A model generated the notes under the pieces. It was not told the origin of the DNA and did no database searches. It was given only the letters and a program-made list of their open reading frames with translations. Positions 35,359 to 44,097 of a stretch of 64,000 nt of DNA are shown here, piece after piece. Position numbers and translations under genes: made by a program. The DNA is from Alphaproteobacteria bacterium (GTDB lineage: Bacteria > Myxococcota_A > UBA796 > GCA-2862545): contig JACKER010000022.1 in the NCBI GenBank assembly GCA_020632925.1, positions 67,152 to 131,151 of the forward strand, read 5' to 3'. Each line of letters begins with the position of its first letter. Within the stretch, counting starts at the first letter, position 1.

Positions 35359-36117
35359 ATGCAGCTGTCCGACCTGAAGGCCATCGTCACCGGAGGCGCC
35401 AGCGGCATGGGCCGCACGTTCGCGATGGAGCTCGCGCGCGGCGGTGCGACCGTGGTCGTCGCCGACCTCGACCAGGCGAAGATGGACGAGGTCGTCGCCG
35501 CCGGCGAGGGCCGCATCCACGCCATCCGCTGCAACGTCGCCCAGGAGGAGGACGTGGTCGCGCTGATCGACGGCGCGCACGAGAAGATGGGCGGCCTGAA
35601 CGCGCTGATCAACAACGCCGGCATCTTCCGCGACGGGCTGCTCGTCAAGCAGGACAAGGAGACCGGCGCGGTGAAGAAGATGTCGTTGGACGCCTGGAAC
35701 GCGGTCATCGCGGTCGACCTGACCGGGCCCTTCCTGTGCACCCGCGAGTTCGCCGCCAAGATGATCGCCACCGGCACGAAGAAGAGCTGCATCGTCAACA
35801 TCAGCTCGATCGCGCGCCACGGCAACCAGGGCCAGACGAACTACAGCGCCGCCAAGGCCGGCCTCGTCGCCGACACCAAGCTGTGGGGCCTGGAGCTCGC
35901 GCGGTACGGCATCCGCGTCGGCGCCATCGCGCCGGGCTTCGTGGACACGCCGATCCTGCAGGGCATGCGCCCGGACGTGCTCGAGGGGATGCTCAAGGGC
36001 GTGCCGCTGCGCCGCGCCGCTGCCCCCGAGGAGATCTTCCAGGCGGTCCGCTTCGTGCTCGAGTGCGACTACTTCACCGGTCGCTGCATCGACGTGGACG
36101 GCGGTCTGACGCTGTAG
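35359..36117 (+). CDS. Short-chain dehydrogenase/reductase, FabG-like
   Basis: The 252-residue protein is a classical SDR. It has the NAD(P) motif TGGASGMG (11-18), NNAG (85-88), a catalytic Ser at NISS (149-150) and YSAAK (Tyr162, Lys166), with PGFVDTPI after it. The residue after strand 2 is Asp in VVVADLD, which favours NAD(H). The length and C-terminal GRCIDVDGGLTL suit 3-oxoacyl-ACP or 3-hydroxyacyl-CoA type enzymes. AGGAGG precedes the ATG. It stands alone between divergent kinase and the caspase operon. Confidence 0.88.
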   Translation: MQLSDLKAIVTGGASGMGRTFAMELARGGATVVVADLDQAKMDEVVAAGEGRIHAIRCNVAQEEDVVALIDGAHEKMGGLNALINNAGIFRDGLLVKQDKETGAVKKMSLDAWNAVIAVDLTGPFLCTREFAAKMIATGTKKSCIVNISSIARHGNQGQTNYSAAKAGLVADTKLWGLELARYGIRVGAIAPGFVDTPILQGMRPDVLEGMLKGVPLRRAAAPEEIFQAVRFVLECDYFTGRCIDVDGGLTL

Positions 36118-36134
36118 ATCGAAATCTCTCGATC
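36117..36134 (+). terminator. Small hairpin after the SDR gene
   Basis: GATCGA-AATCTC-TCGATC forms a 6-bp stem with a 6-base loop, starting at the last base of the SDR stop codon. No U-tract follows, so termination is uncertain. Confidence 0.3.
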
Positions 36135-36209
36135 CCCGTTTCCCGATTCTGCTGCCCACGTCTCGAAAGGGATGTGAGCGCGACGGACGCGCCGCTCGTG
36201 GAGGCAGCG

Positions 36210-36947
36210 ATGAAGGGACCGGGGATCGTGTGGATGGCCGTGCTGGTGGGATGCGGCGCGGCGGGGACGGTGCAGGTGGCGGAGGTCGACCAGGCCCGCC
36301 AGCTGCAGGAGGACTGCGCGGGCGAGCTCCAGGCCTGCCTGGACGCCGGCGACGACCCGGTGATCTGCGGCGAGCGGTACCAGGCCTGTACGGACCCGGG
36401 CGAGCCCGTGGACCCCGACCCCTGTGACGACGAGATGCGGGCGTGTCTGGACGCGGGCCTGCCGCCGGACGAGTGCGGCGCCATGTACGACGCCTGCCAC
36501 CAGCCGCCGGGCCTCGACCAGCACTGCGACGAGGAGCTGTCCTCCTGCCTCGCGTCCGGTGAGCCGCCCGAGGTCTGCCACGACGTGTACCAGGCGTGCA
36601 TCGACGGCGAGCCCACCTGGCCGGGCGACCCCGCGGCCTGTGACGAGCAGCTCGCGATGTGCCTCGACGCCGGCGTGCCCCCCGAGATCTGCCATGACGA
36701 GCTCGAGCGCTGCCTCGACCAGGGGGACCCGCCCCCGGAGCAGGGCTGCGAGGAGCTGCTCGGGATGTGCCTGTCGCTCGGCGTCTCCCCCGAGACCTGC
36801 CACGGCACCTACGACGAGTGCCTGCAGGTCCAGGACCCGTGTGGTGGGGGTCACGACCCGCAGCCCGACGGCGAGTGCGTCTGCACGCCCGACGGGCTCT
36901 GCTTCTTCCCCGACGGCACGCCCTGCGGAGACCCCGCGGCCCCGTGA
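36210..36947 (+). CDS. Lipoprotein with five C-x6-C-x9-C-x6-C repeats
   Basis: The 245-residue protein starts at ATG 36210 behind GGAGG and has lipobox LVGC (Cys15). The mature part holds five repeats of about 30 residues, each with four Cys in the exact spacing C-x6-C-x9-C-x6-C. A typical unit runs CDEQLAMCLDAGVPPEIC then HDELERC, with a shared LDAGxPPExC core. Each unit would suit a disulfide-tied helical hairpin. A Gly/Asp tail with more Cys closes the protein. The stop overlaps the sigma factor start (GTGA), so this lipoprotein is the first gene of the sigma/anti-sigma/caspase operon. No known family is recognised. Confidence 0.75.
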   Translation: MKGPGIVWMAVLVGCGAAGTVQVAEVDQARQLQEDCAGELQACLDAGDDPVICGERYQACTDPGEPVDPDPCDDEMRACLDAGLPPDECGAMYDACHQPPGLDQHCDEELSSCLASGEPPEVCHDVYQACIDGEPTWPGDPAACDEQLAMCLDAGVPPEICHDELERCLDQGDPPPEQGCEELLGMCLSLGVSPETCHGTYDECLQVQDPCGGGHDPQPDGECVCTPDGLCFFPDGTPCGDPAAP

Positions 36948-37444
36948 GCGCACCGGATGCCGGCGCGGCGCTCCCTCCGGTCAACGAGCTCTACGCTCGC
37001 CACGGCCGTGCGGTGCTGCGCCGGATCCGCAGGTTCTACGATGGTCCGGAGGCGGAGGAGGTGCTGCACGAGGTCTTCGAGACCCTGCTCCGCCACGGCC
37101 ACACCTTCCGCGGCGAGGCCAGCCCGACGACCTGGCTGTACCGCGTGACCACCCGCCACTGCCTCGGCCGCCTGCGCAACGAGCGCCGTCGCGCCGAGCT
37201 CTTCGAGCAGCACGGGGCTCCCGCCTGGGCCGCGCCCGTCACCCCGGCCGACCAGGAGACGCGGGCGACCCTGGCCCGGCTCTGGAACCAGCTCGACCCC
37301 GAGCTGCTGGAGATCGCGGTGTACCACTGGATCGACGGTCTTCCACGGGACGACATCGGCGCGCTGCTGGGCGTGACCGGGCGCACCGTGAGCAACCGCC
37401 TGCAGCAGCTCGTGAAGCTGGCGCGGGCCGAGGAGGGCGCGTGA
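36944..37444 (+). CDS. ECF-type RNA polymerase sigma factor
   Basis: The 166-residue protein starts at GTG 36944 in a GTGA overlap. Region 2 is seen as LYARHGRAVLRRIRRFY, EAEEVLHEVFETLLRHGHTFRG and TWLYRVTTRHCLGRLRNERRR. Region 4 is ELLEIAVYHWIDGLPRDDIGALLGVTGRTVSNRLQQLVKLAR, with a helix-turn-helix. It should direct transcription of its own operon and perhaps others, held off by the coupled anti-sigma factor downstream. Confidence 0.9.
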   Translation: MSAPDAGAALPPVNELYARHGRAVLRRIRRFYDGPEAEEVLHEVFETLLRHGHTFRGEASPTTWLYRVTTRHCLGRLRNERRRAELFEQHGAPAWAAPVTPADQETRATLARLWNQLDPELLEIAVYHWIDGLPRDDIGALLGVTGRTVSNRLQQLVKLARAEEGA

Positions 37445-38121
37445 CGCCGTTCCGACGCGACGGCCACCTCTCGGACCTGGGGCTCGAGCTCCTGGAGGCC
37501 GGGGAGATCGGCCGCGAGGTGGTGCAGGAGCACCTCGACGGCTGCGCCACCTGCCGCGCGCGCTGGCAGGCGCTGGCCGACGACGACGTCCTGCCGCTCC
37601 CCGCGCGACCCACGCCCCGGCCGGCGAACCGTCCGAACCCGGGCTGGCTGGGCCTCGGAGCCCTGGTCGCTCTGGCGGCGGCCGTGGTGCTCGTCGTCCT
37701 GCTCCGGCCCCGGCCGGACACCTTCCGCCCGCGCGGCGGCGACGGGATCGGCCTCGAGGTGTGGGTCGAGCGCGACGGCCGCAGCGTGCCGCTCGTCGGT
37801 GGGGAGTCCGTGGTCCCCGGCGAGCGTCTGGGGTTCCGCATCATCGACCCGCGCGGTGGGCACCTGCTGGTCGCGGGACGGGACGCCACCGGCGCCTGGT
37901 ACCCGTGCTGGCCGCCCGACGGGCGCTCCCGGGAGCTCGGACCGAGCGTCGACCCTCGCCAGCTCGACGCCGCCGTCGCCTTCGACGACGTCCCCGGCGA
38001 CGAGGAGCTCGTGGCGCTGCGCTGCGTGCGGCCGATCGCGTTGACGTCGCTGCCTCCCTCCGGGCAACCTCCGGAGGGATGCGTGCAGAGCGTCGTGCGG
38101 CTGCACAAGGAGGCCCCGTGA
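37441..38121 (+). CDS. Zinc-binding transmembrane anti-sigma factor
   Basis: The 226-residue protein overlaps the sigma factor stop (GTGA). The N-terminal domain has HLDGCATCRARW, the HxxxCxxC zinc anti-sigma signature. One membrane helix lies at about residues 69-90 (WLGLGALVALAAAVVLVVLL). The periplasmic part (GIGLEVWVERDGRSVPLVGGESVVPGERLGF) recalls the DUF4384 domain often found beside caspase-like proteins in deltaproteobacteria; this is a by-eye match. It likely releases the sigma factor when an envelope signal is sensed. Confidence 0.8.
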   Translation: MTPFRRDGHLSDLGLELLEAGEIGREVVQEHLDGCATCRARWQALADDDVLPLPARPTPRPANRPNPGWLGLGALVALAAAVVLVVLLRPRPDTFRPRGGDGIGLEVWVERDGRSVPLVGGESVVPGERLGFRIIDPRGGHLLVAGRDATGAWYPCWPPDGRSRELGPSVDPRQLDAAVAFDDVPGDEELVALRCVRPIALTSLPPSGQPPEGCVQSVVRLHKEAP

Positions 38122-39638
38122 TCGTCGCCGCGCTGGCGTTGGGCGCTCACGCCGCTCCGCTGCGGATGGCGGTGCTGGTGGGCAGCAACCAGGGGCGCGG
38201 CGCCGAGGCCGACCTGCTCTACGCCGAGCGCGACGCCGAGCGCATGGCGGAGGTCCTCACGGAGCTCGGTGGCTTCGACGCCGAAGACGTGGTCCTGCTG
38301 CGCTCGCCCGGCGCGGAGCGCGTGACGGACGTGCTCGAGGAGATGGGCCGGCGCGCCTCCTGGGCTCGCTCCCAGGGCGACGAGGCCATGCTGCTCGTCT
38401 ACTACAGCGGCCACGCCGACGCCGGCGCCCTGCACCTCGGGACCACCGACCTGCCGTTGCCGGCCTTCAAGCGCGCGGTCGAGCGGGTGGACGCCGACGT
38501 CCGCCTGATGCTGGTGGATGCCTGCCAGTCCGGCGAGCTGACGCGGCTCAAGGGCGCGTCGCAGGTCGAGCCCTTCACGATCCACGCCGAGGACCGCATC
38601 GACTCCGAGGGGCTGGTGATCATCACCGCGAGCTCGCCGGGCGAGGACGCCCAGGAGTCCGACCGGCTGGAGGGCGGCGTCTTCACGCACCACCTGTTGG
38701 CGGGCCTGGTGGGCGCGGCGGACAGCAGCGGCGACGGCGCGGTCACGCTCACCGAGGCCTTCCGCTACGGGTACGAGGGGACGCTGCGGTCCACGAGCAG
38801 CGCGCCGGTCGTCCAGCACCCGAGCTACGCGTTCGACCTGCGGGGCAGCGACGACCTCGTGCTGACGCGGCTCGACGGGGCCCAGCGCGCGGCCCGGCTC
38901 ACGTTCGCGGACGGCGGGACCTGGGTGCTGCTCCCGCGCGACGCCCGCGCCGAGATCCTCGAGGTGACGGTGCCCCCGGGCGGCTCGGTGGCGGTCGCGC
39001 CCGGCGAGTGGACGGTCCGGCGGCGGGAGCCCGAGGCCTTGCTCGAGGGGCGCGTGGACCTGGAGCGCGGCGGCAGCGCCACCGTGTCGCGGGCCGAGCT
39101 CGACCCGGTGCCCTACGGCACGACCGTGCGCCGAGGGCTCGACGAAGGGCGTCACGCGGCCCTCGCGCTCTCGGCCGGCCTGGGTGTCGTCGGTCCGACG
39201 CTGCCGGAGCTGCCGTCGTCGCCCGAGCTGGTGGTCGGTGGACGGATGGACCTCGAGCCCGTGTCCCTCCTGCTCCGCGTCCACGGCGGCCACGTCCGAC
39301 ACGTCAACGAGGCGCTGACGCTGGACCAGGACCGCGCGGGCGTCGACCTCGGCGCGGTGAAGTGGATGGACGTGGGTCGGTTCGCGCCGGGCGTCGGTGT
39401 GCAGGTGGGCGCCGATCTGGTGCGCCAGCGGTACCAGACCGCGGGCACCGCCCCCGATCACGTGGGCGCGGTCGGCCGGATCGGGCCGTGGCTGGGGGCG
39501 GAGCTGCTCGCGTCGGGCCGGACGTCGCTGTCCCTCGGCGGAGGGGTCGACGTGGCGCTGTACCGCGAGCTCGACGGCGGCTTCACGGCCCAGCCGGTGC
39601 CCCACGGATCGCTGCAGGGAGTCGTCTATGTCCGCTAG
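38118..39638 (+). CDS. Exported caspase-like (C14) protein with barrel-like C-terminus
   Basis: The 506-residue protein overlaps the anti-sigma stop (GTGA). MIVAALALGAHAA is a signal peptide, so the protease faces the periplasm. The caspase fold is clear at residues 15-260: MAVLVGSNQG, VYYSGHAD (catalytic His99) and LVDACQSG (catalytic Cys136). The C-terminal 180 residues alternate polar and hydrophobic residues (HAALALSAGLGVVG, GVGVQVGADLVRQRY, SLSLGGGVDVALY), as in a small outer-membrane beta barrel. That would anchor the protease in the outer membrane. Bacterial caspase-like proteins cleave after Arg/Lys or Asp in several death and signalling pathways; the substrate here is unknown. Confidence 0.82.
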   Translation: MIVAALALGAHAAPLRMAVLVGSNQGRGAEADLLYAERDAERMAEVLTELGGFDAEDVVLLRSPGAERVTDVLEEMGRRASWARSQGDEAMLLVYYSGHADAGALHLGTTDLPLPAFKRAVERVDADVRLMLVDACQSGELTRLKGASQVEPFTIHAEDRIDSEGLVIITASSPGEDAQESDRLEGGVFTHHLLAGLVGAADSSGDGAVTLTEAFRYGYEGTLRSTSSAPVVQHPSYAFDLRGSDDLVLTRLDGAQRAARLTFADGGTWVLLPRDARAEILEVTVPPGGSVAVAPGEWTVRRREPEALLEGRVDLERGGSATVSRAELDPVPYGTTVRRGLDEGRHAALALSAGLGVVGPTLPELPSSPELVVGGRMDLEPVSLLLRVHGGHVRHVNEALTLDQDRAGVDLGAVKWMDVGRFAPGVGVQVGADLVRQRYQTAGTAPDHVGAVGRIGPWLGAELLASGRTSLSLGGGVDVALYRELDGGFTAQPVPHGSLQGVVYVR

Positions 39639-40395
39639 GGTCCTCCCGTTCTTCCTCCTGATGGGCTGCGGCGGGCTCGCCGGTGCGGACTGGCGTGGCG
39701 AGCGCCTGTTCTCGATCAGCGGCGACGTGCTCTCCCTCGAGCCCGTGGACCTCTCCGGCAACTTGCGGGTCGCGCTGTTCTGGGCCTGGAACGAGGATCA
39801 GCCCGTCGAGCAGTCGGTGGTCGTCGAGACCTCCTTCCCCGCCCACTACCAGCTCGACGTCTACGCGTGGCCGCCCGAGGAGGCGATGTTCACCGCGCCG
39901 TGGAGCAACGTCGAGCTCGCGATCGGCGTGCCCCTGCTCTACGACGACGCGGACGACGACGGACGGTACGATCCGGGCGAGGCGTTGGTGGGCGGGCCGC
40001 AGGAGTCGGGCGTGCTCTACGTCCCGCCGCTCGACGACGGCGAGGTGGTGATCGACGAGCAGCTGGTCGACGGGAGGAGCGAGGAGGCGACGCTCACGAG
40101 CGGCTTCCACGCCGTCACCAACGATCTGCAGTCCGCCCTCTGCGGCGAGGTCGCGCTGCAGCCGGAGCTCGTCCGCCAGGAGGTGCCCCGCACCGACCTG
40201 TACGTCGGACCGTTCTGGATCCACTTCACCGACTGGAACTGCGACCAGGTGCTGACGGAGTGGACCGACGCCTGCCCGACCGATCCGGGCGACCCCCTGT
40301 TCGTCGAGTTCTGTCTCGAGCAGGCCCAGCTGCTGCCCGACGGCAGCTACCCCTGCGCCGACGTCTGCGCCGAGCTCATGGACACGGCTCCCTGA
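39628..40395 (+). CDS. Lipoprotein at the end of the caspase operon
   Basis: The 255-residue protein starts at ATG 39628, inside the last codons of the caspase gene (11-base overlap). The lipobox is LMGC (Cys14). The body has beta-strand character with an acidic DDADDDGRYDPGEAL loop, like a calcium site or dockerin-type turn. The C-terminal region has six Cys (for example WNCDQVLTEWTDAC and PCADVCAEL). No family is recognised. Tight coupling suggests it works with the caspase-like protein. Confidence 0.7.
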   Translation: MSARVLPFFLLMGCGGLAGADWRGERLFSISGDVLSLEPVDLSGNLRVALFWAWNEDQPVEQSVVVETSFPAHYQLDVYAWPPEEAMFTAPWSNVELAIGVPLLYDDADDDGRYDPGEALVGGPQESGVLYVPPLDDGEVVIDEQLVDGRSEEATLTSGFHAVTNDLQSALCGEVALQPELVRQEVPRTDLYVGPFWIHFTDWNCDQVLTEWTDACPTDPGDPLFVEFCLEQAQLLPDGSYPCADVCAELMDTAP

Positions 40396-40422
40396 GATCG
40401 GGGATCGGGTAGCGAAGCAGCC

Positions 40423-40450
40423 TCCTTCTACGGTATCCTCGACAGAAGGA
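40423..40450 (+). terminator. Inverted repeat after the caspase operon
   Basis: TCCTTCT (40423-40429) and AGAAGGA (40444-40450) pair over a 14-base loop in the 80-base gap before the next gene. It may be a weak terminator or an operator; no U-tract is present. Confidence 0.3.
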
Positions 40451-40475
40451 CGCTCCTCTCTCCTCGGAGGCTCTG

Positions 40476-40784
40476 ATGCCCGGCAAGACCCGCCCGCCGC
40501 CCAAGGGATTCTCGGACCCGCACGGCACGATCTCGAACATCGGGTACTTCCCGGATCAGCAGCAGGGCTACGGCAACTGCGGCTTCCAGGACCTGGTGTA
40601 CCGGCCCGAGTCCCAGCCGCAGCCCAGCCTGCTCGGCGGTGGCATCGGCGGCATGCTCGGCGGGATCGTCGGCGGCATCGGCTCGATGCTGGGCGGCAAG
40701 ACGCCGGTGTTCAACCGGGAGGCCCAGCCGCCCGCGAGCTGCCCCGCGCCTGCGCCGACCGGCCCGAAGACCTACTCGGTCTGA
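40476..40784 (+). CDS. Small protein with Gly-rich GxxxG segment, unknown function
   Basis: The 102-residue protein starts at ATG 40476 behind GGAGG. Residues 53-76 are a Gly/Ile/Met-rich stretch (LLGGGIGGMLGGIVGGIGSM) with repeated GxxxG spacing, which favours membrane insertion or tight helix packing. The flanks are Pro- and Gln-rich and hold two Cys. No signal peptide is seen. It lies 20 bases upstream of a large kinase gene and may be co-transcribed with it. Confidence 0.55.
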   Translation: MPGKTRPPPKGFSDPHGTISNIGYFPDQQQGYGNCGFQDLVYRPESQPQPSLLGGGIGGMLGGIVGGIGSMLGGKTPVFNREAQPPASCPAPAPTGPKTYSV

Positions 40785-40804
40785 CGCGGCGACCCAGGAG
40801 CTGA

Positions 40805-43800
40805 ATGTCGCGTCTCGGTCCGATCCGGCTCGACAGGGTCATCGGTCGAGGCGCCATGGGCGTCGTCTGGCGTGGCCTGCACGTCGATCTCGACCTGCCC
40901 GTCGCCGTGAAGGTGGACCTCAGCGGCCGCGCCGGCACCGAGCTGTTCCTGCACGAGGTGCGGCTCATGTCGCAGCTCGAGCACCCGAACGTGGTGCGGG
41001 TGGTGGACCACGGCCTGATCGACGCGCGCACCGCGGGCGAGGATCTGCCGTCGGGCGCCCGCTTCCTGGTGATGGAGCTGTGCGACGGCGGCAGCCTCTC
41101 GGGCCGCGGCGCCCAGACCTGGCCAGAGCTGCGTGACGCCACGCTCGGCACGCTGGCCGGCCTCGCCCACGCGCACGGCCGCGGCATCGTCCATCGCGAC
41201 ATCAAGCCGGGGAACCTGCTCTTCCACGGCGATCGGGTGGTGGTCTCGGACTTCGGGGTCAGCGCCCGCGGGGTCGAGCGCGACGGGCTGCTCGCGAACC
41301 ACCTCGTCGGCACGCCGCGGTTCATGGCGCCCGAGCAGATCGACGGGGACATCCGCGCCCAGGGGCCGTGGACCGACATCTACGCGCTGTGCGTGATGCT
41401 GTGGCAGTACGTCACCGGCGGCCACCCCTACGGACCGTCCCGCACGACGGACGAGATGATCCTCAAGCACGTGACCGCGCAGCCGGTCCCGTTCGTGCCG
41501 ACCACGGCGGTCCCGGCAGGGCTCGAGGACGTGCTGCGGCAGGGGCTCGAGAAGGTGGGCCCCCGCCGCTTCGCGTTCGCGGCCGACATGGCGGCACGCA
41601 TCGAGGAGCTCGGCGGCGACGACCTCGTCGGGCCCGCCATGGCGCTCGACGAGCCCGACGCACCGACCCTCGCGGGCACGCCGAGCGGCGCGCCGTCACG
41701 GTCCCGTCGCTCCACCCGCTCGCTGCCCGAGGGCGAGCCGCTCGACCCGCCCACCCGCGGCGGGAGCACCGTGCGGCAGCTCGGGCTGCGCGACCGTCGC
41801 TACGAGGCGGCCGCGGTCTCCCTGTGGGGGCTGCGCGAGGTCCCGCTGGTCGATCGGGCCACGGAGCGCTCCGCGCTGGCGGACACCTTCCGCGAGGTCT
41901 CCTCCACCGGCCAGTCGCGGGTGCTGGTGCTGAGCGGCTCGGGCGGGACGGGCAAGTCGCGCCTGTCCCAGTGGCTCTCGCGTCGCCTGCACGAGCGGGG
42001 CGAGGCCTGGGTGTTCGAGGCCTGGCACAGCCCCGAGCCCGACCCGGGGCACGGCCTGTGGGCGATGCTGGCGCGGGAGCTCGGCGTGGACGGCGTCGAT
42101 CTCGAGGAGGTCGAGGAGCGCATCCTGGAGCGCCTCGGCGACGCAGACCTGGCCGCGGACCTCGCCGGTGCCGTACCCCAGGCCACCCACCCGCTGCCGT
42201 CGCGCGCCCGCTGGTACCTGTTGGAGCGCCTCCTCCGCCACTACGCCGCCGACCGACCGGTGCTGCTCGTCGTGGAGGACGCCGCGTGGGCGGCGGAGGC
42301 CCTCGAGTTCGTGCGCGAGCTGACGCGCCGCCAGCTCGGTCACCCGGCACCCATCCTGGTGCTGATCAACGTGCGGGACACGAGCCTGGTGGACCGGCCC
42401 CAGGAGCAGGCGCTCCTCGAGCAGCTCGCCCGCCACGGCGCCCGCACGCTCGAGATCGGCGACCTGGACCCCGAGCACGCCTCGCTCCTCATCCGCGAGC
42501 ACCTCGGCTTGTCCGGCGAGCTCGCGGTCGACGTGGAGGCGAGGACGGGCGGCAACCCGCTGTTCGCCACGCAGCTCGTGGGGCACTGGCTCGACCGGGG
42601 TCTGCTGCGAGCGGGCCGACGCGGGCTCGAGCTCGCGACCGACCGGATCGAGGTGCCGTCGCAGCTCACCGATGTCTGGGGATCGCGGCTGGACGCGCTG
42701 CTCGACGGCCGGCCCGCCGACGACGCGATCGCGCTCGAGATCGCGGCCTGGATCGGGATGGACGTGGACCTCGCCGTGTGGCGCGGCGCCTGCCACCGCG
42801 CGGGGCTGCACCCCTCGCCCGACCTCGTCGACGCGCTGCTGGTCCGTCGCTTCGTCCGCGGTGGCGCGCTGCCGCTCGAGCGGATCCGGTTCGTCCACGG
42901 GCTGTTGCGGGAGGCGCTGCGCTCGCGTTCGGAGCAGGCCGGACGTGGCAGCCGCCTGAACAGCGCCATCGCCGACGTCCTGCGGGGTGGGGACCCCGAT
43001 CGGCTCGGCGGGCACCTGCTGGCCGCGGGTCGTCTGCGCGAGGCGGTGCCGGTGCTGTGGGCGGCGGCGGATCGCCAGCTCGAGAGCCACGACGTGCGGG
43101 AGCGGACGCGGCTCGACCTGCTGAACCGGACGATGGACGCGGTGGGGCTGCCGGACGCGGCCGCCGAGCGTGGCCGGCTCGAGCTCCTCGAGGGCCAGCT
43201 GCTCCTGCTGCAGGGCCGATACGACCTGGCCGACCGCCTGTCCGCTCGCCTCGAGAAGGCCGCGCGGCGCCACGGCTGGGAGGACGTGCTGCCGCGGTCG
43301 CTGCGCATGGGCGGACGCGCGAACATGGTGCTCGGCGAGCGCGAGCACGCGCTCGACCTGCTGGACGAGGCCGAGCGGCTGTTCGAGCAGCGCGGGGAGC
43401 GGGACTCCTCGGCGGACTGCTGGGGGGCCATCGGCGACGTGCTCACCCAGCTCGGGCGCCTCGACGACGCCGAGCAGGCCTACGTGTTCGCCGAACGCGC
43501 CGCCGACGCACGGGTGCGGGTGGCCGCCCGCCTCGGGCTCGCGCGGCTGGCGAAGCGCCGCGGCGACGTGGAGCAGGCGCTCGCCTGGCTGCTGCCCGAG
43601 GACGACCTGAAGCAGGGCATCCTGCGGGGCCAGCTGGCGCCGATGGAGAACGAGCGCGGCGAGATCCTGCGAGCGCAGGGGCGCAACGAGGAGGCCGAGC
43701 GGACGTACGAGCGGGCCGCCGGGCTGTATCGGGCCTTCGGCAACCCGCGCGCGGCGTATCCGCTGCTCAACCTCGGTCTGCTCCAGGTGCAGCGCGGGGA

Positions 43801-44095
43801 GTGGCAGGGCGCGCGGGACGCCATGGAAGGCCTGATGCGGGACCTCGCGGGCACCGAGCAGCCGCAGCTGACCTGCTTCGCCCGCGGGGTGCTGCTGCCG
43901 GCGCTGGCGGGGCTGGGCGACGTGGATTCGTTCGCCGCCCAGGCGCGGGCGCTCCTCGACTACCTGACGCAGACGCCATTGCGCGAGCCCGATCTCGCGC
44001 GTCTCCTCGACCAGGCCGCGGAGCTCGCGACGAGGGTCCCGGGCGCCGAGGCGTGGGTGGTGCCGCTCCGCAAGGCCGTCACGACCCTGCGCTGA
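40805..44095 (+). CDS. Ser/Thr kinase fused to STAND-type ATPase and TPR array
   Basis: The 1096-residue protein starts at ATG 40805 behind AGGAG. The kinase domain (residues 8-275) has IGRGAMGVVW, Lys36, HRDIKPGN (131-138), DFG (150-152) and GTPRFMAPEQ. A linker leads to a STAND-like ATPase with P-loop GSGGTGKS (378-385) and Walker B LLVVEDAAWA. From about residue 750 to the end are TPR-type helical repeats (GRLELLEGQLLLLQGRYDLA, RDSSADCWGAIGDVLTQLGRL). No membrane helix is seen, so it acts in the cytoplasm. Such proteins resemble the large signalling kinases of myxobacteria and may integrate ligand binding with phosphorylation. Confidence 0.92.
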   Translation: MSRLGPIRLDRVIGRGAMGVVWRGLHVDLDLPVAVKVDLSGRAGTELFLHEVRLMSQLEHPNVVRVVDHGLIDARTAGEDLPSGARFLVMELCDGGSLSGRGAQTWPELRDATLGTLAGLAHAHGRGIVHRDIKPGNLLFHGDRVVVSDFGVSARGVERDGLLANHLVGTPRFMAPEQIDGDIRAQGPWTDIYALCVMLWQYVTGGHPYGPSRTTDEMILKHVTAQPVPFVPTTAVPAGLEDVLRQGLEKVGPRRFAFAADMAARIEELGGDDLVGPAMALDEPDAPTLAGTPSGAPSRSRRSTRSLPEGEPLDPPTRGGSTVRQLGLRDRRYEAAAVSLWGLREVPLVDRATERSALADTFREVSSTGQSRVLVLSGSGGTGKSRLSQWLSRRLHERGEAWVFEAWHSPEPDPGHGLWAMLARELGVDGVDLEEVEERILERLGDADLAADLAGAVPQATHPLPSRARWYLLERLLRHYAADRPVLLVVEDAAWAAEALEFVRELTRRQLGHPAPILVLINVRDTSLVDRPQEQALLEQLARHGARTLEIGDLDPEHASLLIREHLGLSGELAVDVEARTGGNPLFATQLVGHWLDRGLLRAGRRGLELATDRIEVPSQLTDVWGSRLDALLDGRPADDAIALEIAAWIGMDVDLAVWRGACHRAGLHPSPDLVDALLVRRFVRGGALPLERIRFVHGLLREALRSRSEQAGRGSRLNSAIADVLRGGDPDRLGGHLLAAGRLREAVPVLWAAADRQLESHDVRERTRLDLLNRTMDAVGLPDAAAERGRLELLEGQLLLLQGRYDLADRLSARLEKAARRHGWEDVLPRSLRMGGRANMVLGEREHALDLLDEAERLFEQRGERDSSADCWGAIGDVLTQLGRLDDAEQAYVFAERAADARVRVAARLGLARLAKRRGDVEQALAWLLPEDDLKQGILRGQLAPMENERGEILRAQGRNEEAERTYERAAGLYRAFGNPRAAYPLLNLGLLQVQRGEWQGARDAMEGLMRDLAGTEQPQLTCFARGVLLPALAGLGDVDSFAAQARALLDYLTQTPLREPDLARLLDQAAELATRVPGAEAWVVPLRKAVTTLR

Positions 44096-44097
44096 CC

